Shown: piece by piece, positions 1-7,346 of the stretch | How positions within the stretch are numbered: the first letter of the stretch is position 1 | Layout of the letters: each line of letters starts with the position of its first letter | Made by a program: the position numbers and the translations under genes | The notes under the pieces: generated by a model | Told to the model about the DNA's origin: nothing | The model's database searches: none | Seen by the model: only the letters and a program-made list of their open reading frames with translations | Source: Roseibacillus persicicus | Lineage (GTDB): Bacteria > Verrucomicrobiota > Verrucomicrobiia > Verrucomicrobiales > Akkermansiaceae | Reading direction: 5' to 3' | DNA: 64,000 nt | Assembly (NCBI RefSeq): GCF_014651675.1 | Contig: NZ_BMXI01000009.1 | Span: 124,001 to 188,000, forward strand

Positions 1-554
1 ATTTTTCCGCTTTGCAGGGCTTTCAGCGCCTGTTCGATGTGAGGCGCTCGTGCGGGTGGCTGACTGCTTCGTTTGGTCTCGGGATAATCGGTTTCGAGGA
101 AGGTTGCGAGGTCTTGGGGCTTGGGTCGGAGGTAGCGAATGACGCCACTTTCATCGACCAGGAGAGTGATGGGTACTGCGGTTACTCCCAAGACGTTCAA
201 GGGATCCATCAGCACGGGAAAGTCCATTTTCTTCCACTGCAGGAAGAGCGCCATGCGGTCGCCATATTGCTCTGGCGCAATGCCAAAGACTTGCAACTTT
301 CCGTCCGCGACGAGGTTCTTCGTTCTGTCGTGCCACCCGGGCACGTGCTTGCGACAACCTGCTCACCAGGAGGCAAAGAAGTGGACGAGCGATTTTTTGC
401 CGAGAAAGGAGTCGGTGCTCAGGGCGCTGTGGTCCGTTGCGGTTGGCAGGGTGAGGGAGGGAAACGGTTGGCCCGGGGAGAGGTTAGCTTCTTGCGCGTT
501 GAGACTCAGGAGGCTGAGCAGAAGAAGCCCGATCGTGGTCAGTTTCGTTCGCAT
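1..554 (-). CDS. Thioredoxin-fold (TlpA/redoxin-like) selenoprotein with UxxC active site; 3' end beyond window
   Basis: Reading from the ATG at 554, a signal peptide (about residues 1-20, hydrophobic LTTIGLLLLSLLSL) leads into a redoxin domain. At residue 64 the frame meets TGA (363-365) in the context FFASW-TGA-AGCRKH, exactly where TlpA/thioredoxin proteins carry the first Cys of CxxC. The frame stays open after the TGA to the window edge. It encodes normal redoxin elements: VFGIAPEQ, DFPVLMDP and the cis-Pro segment VPITLLVDE. TGA is an ordinary stop elsewhere here, for example in the ATGA gene overlaps, so general recoding to Trp is unlikely and selenocysteine is the best reading. Expected role: thiol/selenol-disulfide redox chemistry outside the cytoplasm. 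It is the last gene of a minus-strand operon and overlaps the upstream ATPase gene by 71 bp. No strong Shine-Dalgarno is visible. The alternatives are a sequencing error (TGC to TGA) or a recent nonsense mutation. Confidence 0.8.
326..365 (-). promoter_or_regulatory. Candidate bacterial SECIS element following the in-frame TGA
   Basis: On the minus strand the TGA (365-363) is followed after 18 nt by a perfect 5-bp hairpin GTGCC-CGGGT-GGCAC (344-330). It can extend below a bulge by pairing TGTC (355-352) with GACA (329-326). The apical loop contains GG and lies about 24-28 nt after the TGA. Bacterial SECIS hairpins sit inside the coding region just after the UGA, and usually carry a G-rich (GG or GU) apical loop within roughly 16-37 nt, so the geometry fits. 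SelB binding is inferred. Confidence 0.6.
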
Positions 555-1122
555 AGTTGTCGTAGAGACTAAGCCAGAGTTCCCGCAAGTTCCCATTCTT
601 TTTCCGGAAAATGGCGGGAAGACTCTCGTGCAGTTCGCGGGAAGCTGCGGGTTCGATTTTTTCTAACAGGGTCTGGGCCAGCAGGGGATCGCTTTTGAGA
701 TGGAGAAGGGTGGGAAGACGGGAAAGGTGATGACGGGCCGCGAGGTAGCCACCCAGGGTGAGGCTCAATTTGCGCAAAGCCTTCCGCTCGGAACCAGCAA
801 GGTGCCCCTCGCCATCGACAAAGAGAATGACATCCTGTTGACCGCGAATGGACTCTAACAGTTGTCGCTGTTCCTGATCGAGTTGTCGTGAATCCCGGTG
901 GAGGAAAAGGCGTTCCACTCGGAAGCGGGGTTGCAGGCGCTGGGCAAAGGCATCGAGAAAAGTGGTTTTTCCGCTGCCGTGATGTCCTCGCACTGCCGCC
1001 CTGCGGGAAAGCTTTTCCCAACGACTCTCGATGGCCTCCCACGTGGTGCCCGAGAGAGTGGGATCGAAGGGGAGCCGTCGTTGAATTCGGTCGGGAGCGA
1101 AAGGATTGAGGTGGGCCTTCAT
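484..1122 (-). CDS. AAA-type P-loop ATPase, small, function unknown
   Basis: A 212-residue protein with a clear Walker A motif GHHGSGKT (residues 46-53) and a Walker B-like strand VILFVDGEG (about 98-106), so nucleotide binding is well supported. The rest resembles small AAA ATPases with a helical C-terminal half, but no specific family is recognised. Its ATG overlaps the stop of the upstream 140-residue gene (ATGA at 1119-1122), pointing to translational coupling. The 3' 71 bp overlap the start of the selenoprotein gene in another frame. It sits in one operon with a DUF3592 membrane protein and an arrestin-like protein. A cytoplasmic ATPase serving a membrane assembly is a guess from context only. 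Confidence 0.7.
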   Translation of the reverse strand: MKAHLNPFAPDRIQRRLPFDPTLSGTTWEAIESRWEKLSRRAAVRGHHGSGKTTFLDAFAQRLQPRFRVERLFLHRDSRQLDQEQRQLLESIRGQQDVILFVDGEGHLAGSERKALRKLSLTLGGYLAARHHLSRLPTLLHLKSDPLLAQTLLEKIEPAASRELHESLPAIFRKKNGNLRELWLSLYDNYANETDHDRASSAQPPESQRARS

Positions 1123-1541
1123 GAATTCCTCTCGACCGAGAAAATGGCGACCTTTCCCTTGGGAGTGGAGTCCTTGAGAGCCTCGAGTTGCATCTCTTCC
1201 CCGCTGGGAGAAAGGAGAAAGGGCACGAGGTCGAGGGATTGCTCTTTCTCATCCACCACCTCCACGGCCCACGCCAGCGTAATCAGCTTACCCGCGAAGC
1301 TGTAGGGCGCGGGCGGGAGTTTCCATGCGAAGGGAACGAGCGAGTCGTGGGGGCTGATTTCCTGCCGGTGAAGAACCTTGGCCTCCTCGTCGCCACGTCC
1401 TCGGGTGAACCAAAAGACGCGCAATTCCATCTTCTTGGCCGGGAGAGATCCGGTGATGCGCACCCGGCCGGTGAGTTCTTGAAACGGTTGGTGGTGAAAG
1501 TGATCGAGCTCGATCTCGACGCCTGGGGATGGTGTGCTCAT
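1119..1541 (-). CDS. Arrestin-like beta-sandwich protein, hypothetical
   Basis: A 140-residue soluble protein without signal peptide. The N-terminal pattern VEIELD...FQELTGRVRITG resembles the first strands of arrestin-like/Vps26-like beta-sandwiches, where a bound polypeptide or ligand is held between two sheets. This is pattern similarity only. The C-terminal domain of the upstream DUF3592 protein looks similar, so the two may be related modules. The gene is coupled at both ends by 4-bp ATGA overlaps (1538-1541 and 1119-1122), so it is certainly part of the operon. No catalytic residues are evident. Confidence 0.6.
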   Translation of the reverse strand: MSTPSPGVEIELDHFHHQPFQELTGRVRITGSLPAKKMELRVFWFTRGRGDEEAKVLHRQEISPHDSLVPFAWKLPPAPYSFAGKLITLAWAVEVVDEKEQSLDLVPFLLSPSGEEMQLEALKDSTPKGKVAIFSVERNS

Positions 1542-3211
1542 CGGAAGTCGGATTCGGTGAGAGGGTTCAGGATCAGGTCAATCCGTTCGCGGACATCAGG
1601 TCGTGATTTGACCGCAGCGTGCATGCGGATATACCAACGGATTCTGTTGTGTTCGCCTTTGAGAGTGGGCAGGGCATCGTGGGGGAAAATGAGGTCGCAC
1701 TCGCTCTGCAGCATGGAGGGCAGGCTGGTGGTGGTGAAGAGGTCCTTCTGATAGAAGATGGAGGTTGCGGTGCTGCGGTCGGTGCCCCGTTGGTAGGTGG
1801 CCTCTTCTTGACCGACGAGGGTGATGGTCATCTCGGTGAGCTGGCCGCTGCCGCCGGTCTGCTTCCACCGGAACTTGGTCGCGATGCCCGGGCGCAAATC
1901 CTCATCTTTGACCGAGAGGTCGAAGCGGGGAGAGAAGATGGCGAGGAAGGAGTAGGGGAGGCTGAGCAGGGCGATGAGGCCGACCAGAATAAAGGGAATG
2001 AGGAATATATTGAGAAACCATTCCGGGTGGCCGCTGGCCCACTTTCCCCAAGCCACCACCACAAAGACGCTCACGATCCCACACCAGAACAGAGCGAAGA
2101 TGAGGTGCCCGAAAAAGTTCATGCTCCGGTTGCTGGACTTGAGCTTTTGGTTGCCTTTGCCCGGTTGCGAGCGGGCGGGAAGATGACCTTTTCGTTCGGG
2201 CAAGGCCGGTGACTTGAGCTCCCGGCTCTTCTTGAGTGACCACCAGACTCCTCCGAAACCCACCGCGAGGAAGGGGAGGGGCAAGAGCATAATGAGGACG
2301 GACCATCCCAGCTTCGGCTGCCCGACCGCTTGCCAAGGCTTCTTGGGGTTCACGTAACAGGTGAACTCCTTGCCTCGTGGATATTGGTCGACGATCTTTT
2401 GCTTGCTGCTCCGTCCACTGGAGCTCCCTGAACTCAGGCTAAACGTGTTGGAGCGGTGTTCCTGGTCCTGATAGCGATAGCGGTAGAAGATGTCGGGGCT
2501 GTAGGTGGTGCCGTCGTCGGAATCGTGGGAGCGGACTCTACTCCAGATGACGGTGGCAGGGGTCGGCTCCCAGCTCCGCAGCGAAAGAGCTTTACGAGCC
2601 ATTGGCAGGGTGCTGCCGAAGAACACCCCCACGCCGGCCAGGGCAAAGATCCCGAAGAAAGCAGCTGCAATTGTGCCTCTGTGTTTGAACTCTTTGCTGC
2701 TCCCTTTGGCCGAGAGGGCTTTGCTTTCATCTTTGGAGGCCTTGATGATGAAGACTCCAATCGCGACAAAGAAGCTGCCAAAGAGGGTGAAGGCGATGCC
2801 CCCCCAGACTGCTCCGCGACTGCGCTGCAGAATGGATTCGGAAGGCTGATCAGGGTTGAGAAAGCAGGTGCCGCGCGCTCGGACTTCTTGCTCGAGCTCG
2901 ACATAGTGTTCGTAGTCTTCGTGCCGGCCTTCGTTGGCGGTCAGGCGGTTGCCGGTGTATTGCTGCCCGTTGTGTTGATAGGTGAACTGAACGCGGGCCG
3001 AGAAAGGCTCGTCATTGGAAGCTTCGTCGAGAATCTCGAATTTCTGCACCTGGCAGGGGACCTCCTCGTAGGTCCAGAGCCTGAGCTCCTGAAAGGTCAT
3101 CCAGAGACCCGCTAACACAAAGATGGAGCTAAAAGCGCACCAGCCCCAGCCAAAGCAGCCCGGGGTCTTTTTTTTGTTATTGGCGGGTTGTTTTCCGGAA
3201 GGAGGGTTCAT
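1538..3211 (-). CDS. DUF3592-type multi-pass membrane protein with C-terminal beta-rich domain
   Basis: A 557-residue protein. A transmembrane helix near residues 22-44 is followed by a DUF3592-like module (about 50-135, strands such as PCQVQKFEI and ARVQFTYQHNGQQYTGNRL). Another helix pair follows, then a second DUF3592-like module (about 215-300, ATVIWSRV and DIFYRYRYQDQEHRSN), then further helices near 305-325, 370-390 and 400-425. A soluble C-terminal domain (about 430-557) has an arrestin-like look. DUF3592 proteins are common in Gammaproteobacteria and the PVC group and have no firm function. The ATG overlaps the stop of the phosphatase gene (3208-3211), and the stop overlaps the next gene by 4 bp. 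The duplication of the DUF3592 module in one chain is visible in the sequence. Confidence 0.75.
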   Translation of the reverse strand: MNPPSGKQPANNKKKTPGCFGWGWCAFSSIFVLAGLWMTFQELRLWTYEEVPCQVQKFEILDEASNDEPFSARVQFTYQHNGQQYTGNRLTANEGRHEDYEHYVELEQEVRARGTCFLNPDQPSESILQRSRGAVWGGIAFTLFGSFFVAIGVFIIKASKDESKALSAKGSSKEFKHRGTIAAAFFGIFALAGVGVFFGSTLPMARKALSLRSWEPTPATVIWSRVRSHDSDDGTTYSPDIFYRYRYQDQEHRSNTFSLSSGSSSGRSSKQKIVDQYPRGKEFTCYVNPKKPWQAVGQPKLGWSVLIMLLPLPFLAVGFGGVWWSLKKSRELKSPALPERKGHLPARSQPGKGNQKLKSSNRSMNFFGHLIFALFWCGIVSVFVVVAWGKWASGHPEWFLNIFLIPFILVGLIALLSLPYSFLAIFSPRFDLSVKDEDLRPGIATKFRWKQTGGSGQLTEMTITLVGQEEATYQRGTDRSTATSIFYQKDLFTTTSLPSMLQSECDLIFPHDALPTLKGEHNRIRWYIRMHAAVKSRPDVRERIDLILNPLTESDFR

Positions 3212-3855
3212 TTTACGACTTCATCGAGCACCGTCACATTCTTGAGGTGAGCGGTGTCGCCCCAAGTGCGCAGGTTCCAATTGTGGTTATCGTAGTTGAA
3301 GATATTGAGAGCAGTATTTGGCAATTGGAAGCGGCGCGGCGGCAAGAGGTTGAGCCCAAGAGCGTCGCGCAGAGCCATGCCGATCACTCCGCCGTGAGAG
3401 ACTGCGAGAACCTTTTGGCCATCATGACGGCGCGCGATTTTGCGCAGCGCTGCCGAGGAGCGGGCGAAGGTGTCAGCCCAGGATTCCCCACCTTCCGGGG
3501 CGTAGTGAGGGTCGCCGGAGGCGTGCAGCTCGGCGTCGTCAGGGAATTGTTCCTGAATCTGCTCGAAGGTGAGCCCTTGCAGGGGACCCAAGGCCCGTTC
3601 GCGAAGTCCGATGTCGATTTGAATCTCGTCGAGTTGGCCGAGAGGCTCGACCAGCAGCTTACAGGTGTTGTGGGAGCGTCCCAGGTCGGAGGTGTAGATG
3701 GCATCGAAGCGGATGCCTTCTTTGGCAAAGCGCTCGCCAAGGCATTCGGCCTGCTCGACCCCGTTTTCGGTGAGAGGGGAGTCTTCGTGTCCCTGCCAGA
3801 GTCCCGCGCGGTTCCATTCCGTTTCGCCGTGGCGAATGAGGTAGAGTTCGGTCAT
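3208..3855 (-). CDS. Histidine phosphatase family protein (phosphoglycerate mutase-like)
   Basis: A 215-residue cytoplasmic protein of the RHG superfamily. The N-terminal LIRHGETEWN (RHGE at residues 8-11) supplies the phospho-accepting histidine, and VSHGGVIG near residue 153 the second catalytic histidine. This length and the lack of an insert suggest a cofactor-independent-substrate phosphatase of the CobC/GpmB/PhoE type rather than glycolytic GpmA. The ATG at 3855 is chosen because AAGGAAA lies just upstream and the family starts with this strand; an upstream extension to 3954 has no homologous-looking content. It is first in the overlapping operon that runs to the selenoprotein. The substrate cannot be told from sequence. 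Confidence 0.9.
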   Translation of the reverse strand: MTELYLIRHGETEWNRAGLWQGHEDSPLTENGVEQAECLGERFAKEGIRFDAIYTSDLGRSHNTCKLLVEPLGQLDEIQIDIGLRERALGPLQGLTFEQIQEQFPDDAELHASGDPHYAPEGGESWADTFARSSAALRKIARRHDGQKVLAVSHGGVIGMALRDALGLNLLPPRRFQLPNTALNIFNYDNHNWNLRTWGDTAHLKNVTVLDEVVK

Positions 3856-3937
3856 TTGAGGGGTTTCCTTTAACCCAACCCAATGGGGGATTGAATTACC
3901 AATCGTGTGATTTTTTGTAAGGAGTCTCCGCTTGGGC

Positions 3938-4627
3938 TCAAGCGTTCTTGGCAAAGAAGCTGATGATGAGACACCAGATTGCGAGGATGAGGTTCATCAA
4001 CGGGAGCTGTAGGGGGAGGGGAAAGAGGTAGATCAGAGCCACCGAAGGAATCCAGACCACCCAGTTGGTCAGCAAGAGTGGAATGAGGCGCTGCAGGAAA
4101 CTCTTGCGCTGCAGGGCCAGCTTGAAACGGCGCGCCGAGTGGTCTTGCTCGCTAAAGAGATAGAAGAGTAGCACCTGGGGAGTCGCGAGAAAGGGGCTCC
4201 AGAGAAACTGATCGACTACGGTCTTAAAGAAAATGGTGGAGGTCTTCAGCTCGCTGCCGAAGACCACGGACTGCAGTTCATAGAGCTTGTCCACTTGCCA
4301 GCCATGAATGGCCCAGAAGAGGAAAAGGAGGGGCACCCGCCGGATGGGGAGCCTTTTCTCTTTGGGGAGAAAGAGAGCACCTACTAACCAGGGAACCAAG
4401 CTGCCAAAGATCGCGGTCGAAATCATCGCGAACCAGGGCGAGGTGCGGTCCTTCAAATCCCCGATGAGGTCGAAGGATTGAGCTACGGGCTCGAAGCGAT
4501 AGTAGCAAATGACGAGGGCGAGTCCGACGACCCAGAGGGCCAGTCCCGGGAGAATATTCTCCTTCGCGCCACCCCAGCCCAAGTGGACGGCTTCTCGAAA
4601 TAGGTTGCGACGTGGGGAAGGATTCAT
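3938..4627 (-). CDS. Mpv17/PMP22-like membrane protein (tentative)
   Basis: A 229-residue integral membrane protein with about four or five hydrophobic segments (LPGLALWVVGLALVICYY, MISTAIFGSLVPWLVGALF, VPLLFLFWAI, PQVLLFYLF and the C-terminal LPLMNLILAIWCLII). The segment VDQFLWSPFLATP and the tail TNWVVWIPSVALIYLFPLP resemble the Mpv17/PMP22 signature, which has a conserved DQ and NW..WP..Q...F..VP. The assignment is inferred and not certain. The start at 4627 is the third in-frame ATG; upstream ATGs at 4648 and 4672 are possible and none has a good ribosome-binding site. It lies 83 bp upstream of the phosphatase operon on the same strand. Confidence 0.6.
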   Translation of the reverse strand: MNPSPRRNLFREAVHLGWGGAKENILPGLALWVVGLALVICYYRFEPVAQSFDLIGDLKDRTSPWFAMISTAIFGSLVPWLVGALFLPKEKRLPIRRVPLLFLFWAIHGWQVDKLYELQSVVFGSELKTSTIFFKTVVDQFLWSPFLATPQVLLFYLFSEQDHSARRFKLALQRKSFLQRLIPLLLTNWVVWIPSVALIYLFPLPLQLPLMNLILAIWCLIISFFAKNA

Positions 4628-4787
4628 GGGACTGACAGAGCCGTCCATGCCTCTCCGAGAGGGCGGGGTCAACCCCGTGGAGCAAGCTTGGCAAAAATGA
4701 TTGAAAATAGGGTTCTCTTTGGTCTTGCGGAGGTCAAAAGAAAATGCATACTCCCCGCCCCCGAAAGGGATTCTCGCAAGAGAAGTG

Positions 4788-4863
4788 GCCGGCTTAGCTC
4801 AGTTGGTAGAGCAACTGATTTGTAATCAGTAGGTCAACGGTTCGAATCCGTTAGCCGGCTCCA
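4788..4863 (+). tRNA. tRNA-Thr (anticodon TGT)
   Basis: Acceptor GCCGGCT (4788-4794) pairs with AGCCGGC (4853-4859). The anticodon arm is ACTGA-TTTGTAA-TCAGT with anticodon TGT, and the T-arm carries GGTTCGAATCC. The 3' CCA appears to be encoded (4861-4863). Confidence 0.97.
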
Positions 4864-4891
4864 TTTTCATCCTTTCTCTCCCTAGTGTTCG

Positions 4892-5578
4892 ATGAAAAGG
4901 GATGTGTTACCAATTCGCTCCCTTGGTGTGAATTTCTATGTTCTGCGCGATTCGCGGGGACTTTTTCTCATCGACGGAGGTTTCGTTGGTGGACCGGCGC
5001 AACTCCGAAGGGGTTTGCGGAAGCGAGGTTGGGAAGATGAGCCCGTTGTCGGTATCCTTTTAACGCATGGTCACCTCGACCACATTCTCAATGTCGCTCA
5101 ACTCGTTAAGGATACTGGGGCGTGGGTGGCTGCTCCCAGGGCTGATCAAGCGCACTATCAGGGCGCTGCGAGCTATAGAGGCCCGGGGCGGGTGACTGCT
5201 GCTCTTGAGGCCTGCGGGAAACGGGTCTTTGGGTTCCGCCCCTTTGACTCGACTCACCTTCTCGAGCCGGAGGATGAACTCGATGTTTGGGAGGGGCTTC
5301 GCGTGATCTCATTACCGGGTCATACCGCAGGGCATTCTGGCTTCTATTGTGCCCAGCGTAAGCTCCTGTTTTGCGGGGACCTCTTTGCTAGCTTCGCTGG
5401 TTTTTCCCATCTTCCCCCGCCATTTTTTAATGAAAATTCCCGTTTGGCGCGGAAAAGCATCGAGACCGCTTTGGCCCTGGAGCTGGAGGGAGTGCTTCCC
5501 AATCACTGCGACGGGGCTGAACCAGAGGTGCATCTAAAGCGGTTGCTCCTTCTGCGTGAGCGCTGGTCACAGCCCTAG
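4892..5578 (+). CDS. MBL-fold metallo-hydrolase
   Basis: A 228-residue metallo-beta-lactamase-fold enzyme. The metal-binding signature is THGHLDH (residues 58-64), followed by LPGHTAGH, CGDLF and the C-terminal PNHCDG, giving the usual binuclear zinc or iron site. There is no signal peptide, so it should be cytoplasmic. The small size and the GHTAGHS stretch fit glyoxalase II-like or general thioester/lactone hydrolases, but the substrate is unknown. It starts 28 nt after tRNA-Thr and is convergent with the gene at 5567-6274, the two 3' ends overlapping by 12 bp. Confidence 0.85.
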   Translation: MKRDVLPIRSLGVNFYVLRDSRGLFLIDGGFVGGPAQLRRGLRKRGWEDEPVVGILLTHGHLDHILNVAQLVKDTGAWVAAPRADQAHYQGAASYRGPGRVTAALEACGKRVFGFRPFDSTHLLEPEDELDVWEGLRVISLPGHTAGHSGFYCAQRKLLFCGDLFASFAGFSHLPPPFFNENSRLARKSIETALALELEGVLPNHCDGAEPEVHLKRLLLLRERWSQP

Positions 5579-6274
5579 CGAAAAGATGGTTTTCGCTGCC
5601 TTGGTGCTGATTTTCTGGTTTTTGGCGTAGGCGGCAGCTGCTGCTTGGAGGTAGTCGTCCGGCTTGCCGTTTTTCAGCCAAACTTCGATGGCATCGTGAA
5701 GGATGAAAGAACCGGGATACATCAATTGGCTGGTGAGAAGCAGGGGATTTGCCTGATAGCGTTGAAAGTGGGGGGCAAAGTAGCGGTCACTAATGCAACA
5801 AAGAACAATTGTTGGGGTTTGCTTTTTAGCTGTTTTGGTTTGTTCGGGAAGAGTGGGAGAGGTGTCCATCAAGCCGTTGTGGCCAATGAAAGCGACGAGT
5901 TTGTCGGGGCCGCCCGACTGGAGGGCCGCAAAGTAATCTTCGAGACACTTCTTCATCTCGCTGCCCCGATAGGCGTGCGCCGTGAGACGGGTGTCGGTCC
6001 CAATATGTTGGAACTCCAGGGTCTCGATGAGATACGTTTTGTCGGGATTGGTGGAGCTGAGTAGTTTCCACTTTTTGCTCTTCTTGAAGTATCTGCTCAT
6101 GCCGTCCGAGCAGCCCCAGTAGAGATTGTTCGGGGCGTCATCACCATTGCCGATCTTGGCTCCCACGGGAACGATGCCTTGGGTCTTGTTGTCACAAAGG
6201 GCCACGAACACCTCGATCGTTTTGGCTGGAAGCAGGGCGAGGGTGGACAGGTAGAGGAGGAGAAACCATTTCAT
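5567..6274 (-). CDS. Secreted protein with caspase/gingipain-like His-Cys arrangement, hypothetical
   Basis: A 235-residue protein with a signal peptide (MKWFLLLYLSTLALLPAKT). The mature part starts with a strand-like segment EVFVALCDNKTQG and has FIGHNG (about 129-134) and, about 25 residues later, IVLCCIS (about 156-162). That is the order and spacing of the catalytic histidine and cysteine in clan CD (caspase/gingipain-like) folds. This is a fold guess from motif layout; activity is unproven. It is not obviously linked to its neighbours. Confidence 0.6.
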   Translation of the reverse strand: MKWFLLLYLSTLALLPAKTIEVFVALCDNKTQGIVPVGAKIGNGDDAPNNLYWGCSDGMSRYFKKSKKWKLLSSTNPDKTYLIETLEFQHIGTDTRLTAHAYRGSEMKKCLEDYFAALQSGGPDKLVAFIGHNGLMDTSPTLPEQTKTAKKQTPTIVLCCISDRYFAPHFQRYQANPLLLTSQLMYPGSFILHDAIEVWLKNGKPDDYLQAAAAAYAKNQKISTKAAKTIFSLGL

Positions 6275-6448
6275 CTCATTGGGTTAGCGGCAGGGAGGTT
6301 TGATTTTACCGAAAATCTTCTCTTTTGGGATTTTTGTAAACGGAAGGTTGGGGAGGAGCTTAACGTGATTTCAAATATTTAATTAAGAGTTCTTGATATT
6401 TTTGTTAACTTATTTAAAGTGCGTGCACTTGCTACTTGCTTCTAACCT

Positions 6449-6661
6449 ATGAACCATATCGTGACCCTATTCTTGGCTATTTCCGTGCCCGCGGGATATG
6501 TTGCGGTCTCCAAGGTAAAGAAGGATAACGAAATCCGCAGGATCAGCGCGGAAGAGCTCGCAGAATCCCGTCGAACCCTGAGTGATCTCAAGGGAATCGA
6601 ACGGGAGGGGGAGCGAGCGAAGCTTCCGAAAGGAATTCAGGTCATTCCTGTTTCGCGCTGA
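6449..6661 (+). CDS. Small protein with N-terminal hydrophobic segment, hypothetical
   Basis: A 70-residue reading frame with a short hydrophobic start (IVTLFLAISVPAGYVAV) followed by a charged, helical tail rich in Lys, Glu and Arg. It may be a membrane-tethered small protein or a secreted peptide. The upstream 150 bp are AT-rich compared with the surroundings, as expected for a promoter. No family is recognised. Confidence 0.5.
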   Translation: MNHIVTLFLAISVPAGYVAVSKVKKDNEIRRISAEELAESRRTLSDLKGIEREGERAKLPKGIQVIPVSR

Positions 6662-6667
6662 TCCCTG

Positions 6668-6716
6668 CCGGATGGGCCTTTAGGTCGCCGGATGGGCTTT
6701 TTTGTCGCCGGATGGG
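6668..6716. repeat. Three tandem copies of a GCCGGATGGGC unit after the small gene
   Basis: GCCGGATGGGC occurs three times at a period of about 20 bp, separated by CTTTAGGTC and a T-rich spacer. The last copy abuts the stop codon of upp (6717-6719). It could be a degraded terminator pair or slipped-strand duplication of the gene end. Confidence 0.7.
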
Positions 6717-7346
6717 CTACTCGGTGCCGTAGATGCGGTCTCCGGCATCGCCCAGACCCGGGAGGATGTAGCCCTTTTCATTGAGTTCACGATCCAGCGC
6801 GCCGGTAAAGATGGGGACATCGGGATGCGCGCTTTGCAGGGCCTCCACTCCCTCGGGAGCGGCCAGGAGGGAGAGAAAGACGAGATTTCGCACGCCCTTT
6901 TCGCGCAAGCGGTCGATGGCGGCAATGGTGCTGCCTCCCGTGGCCAGCATGGGATCGGCGAGGATGACCTGGCGCTTTTCGATCTCGGAGGGCAGCTTGC
7001 AGTAATACTCCTCGGGTAAAAGAGTCTTGGGGTTTCTAACGAGGCCGAGGTGGCCGACTGCAGCCTCGGGCATCACGTCCATCAAGCCATCGACGAGGCC
7101 ATTGCCCGCTCGTAGAATTGATATGAGGCAGGGAGCGGGGTTGGGCAGGCTATGCGCAGTCATCTCCTCCAGCGGGGTCTCCACCGTTCCCGACTCGACC
7201 CGTAGATGACGGGTGGTCTCGTAGGCCAGCAGCCACGTGGTCTCGCGGAGCACGCGGCGAAAGGTGGGGAAGGGGGTGGCGACATCCCGGAGAATGGTCA
7301 GCTTGTGTTTGACCAAGGGGTGGTCGATGACTGTGAGTGTGCTCAT
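6717..7346 (-). CDS. upp: Uracil phosphoribosyltransferase
   Basis: A 209-residue enzyme that converts uracil and PRPP to UMP in pyrimidine salvage. Full family length, with the N-terminal DHPLVKHKLTILRD, the ISILRAG segment and the PRPP-binding loop ILADPMLATGGS, and the C-terminal uracil-recognition region GYILPGLGDAGDR. The start overlaps the stop of prfA by 4 bp (7343-7346), so the two are co-translated. This pairing is local and not functionally obvious. Confidence 0.98.
   Translation of the reverse strand: MSTLTVIDHPLVKHKLTILRDVATPFPTFRRVLRETTWLLAYETTRHLRVESGTVETPLEEMTAHSLPNPAPCLISILRAGNGLVDGLMDVMPEAAVGHLGLVRNPKTLLPEEYYCKLPSEIEKRQVILADPMLATGGSTIAAIDRLREKGVRNLVFLSLLAAPEGVEALQSAHPDVPIFTGALDRELNEKGYILPGLGDAGDRIYGTE

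Noticed and set aside
363-365. TGA taken as a simple stop giving a 63-residue truncated thioredoxin
   Set aside because: The frame after the TGA keeps all redoxin motifs to the window edge, and the TGA sits exactly at the CxxC position with a hairpin behind it. A pseudogene or sequencing error remains possible and is stated in the entry.
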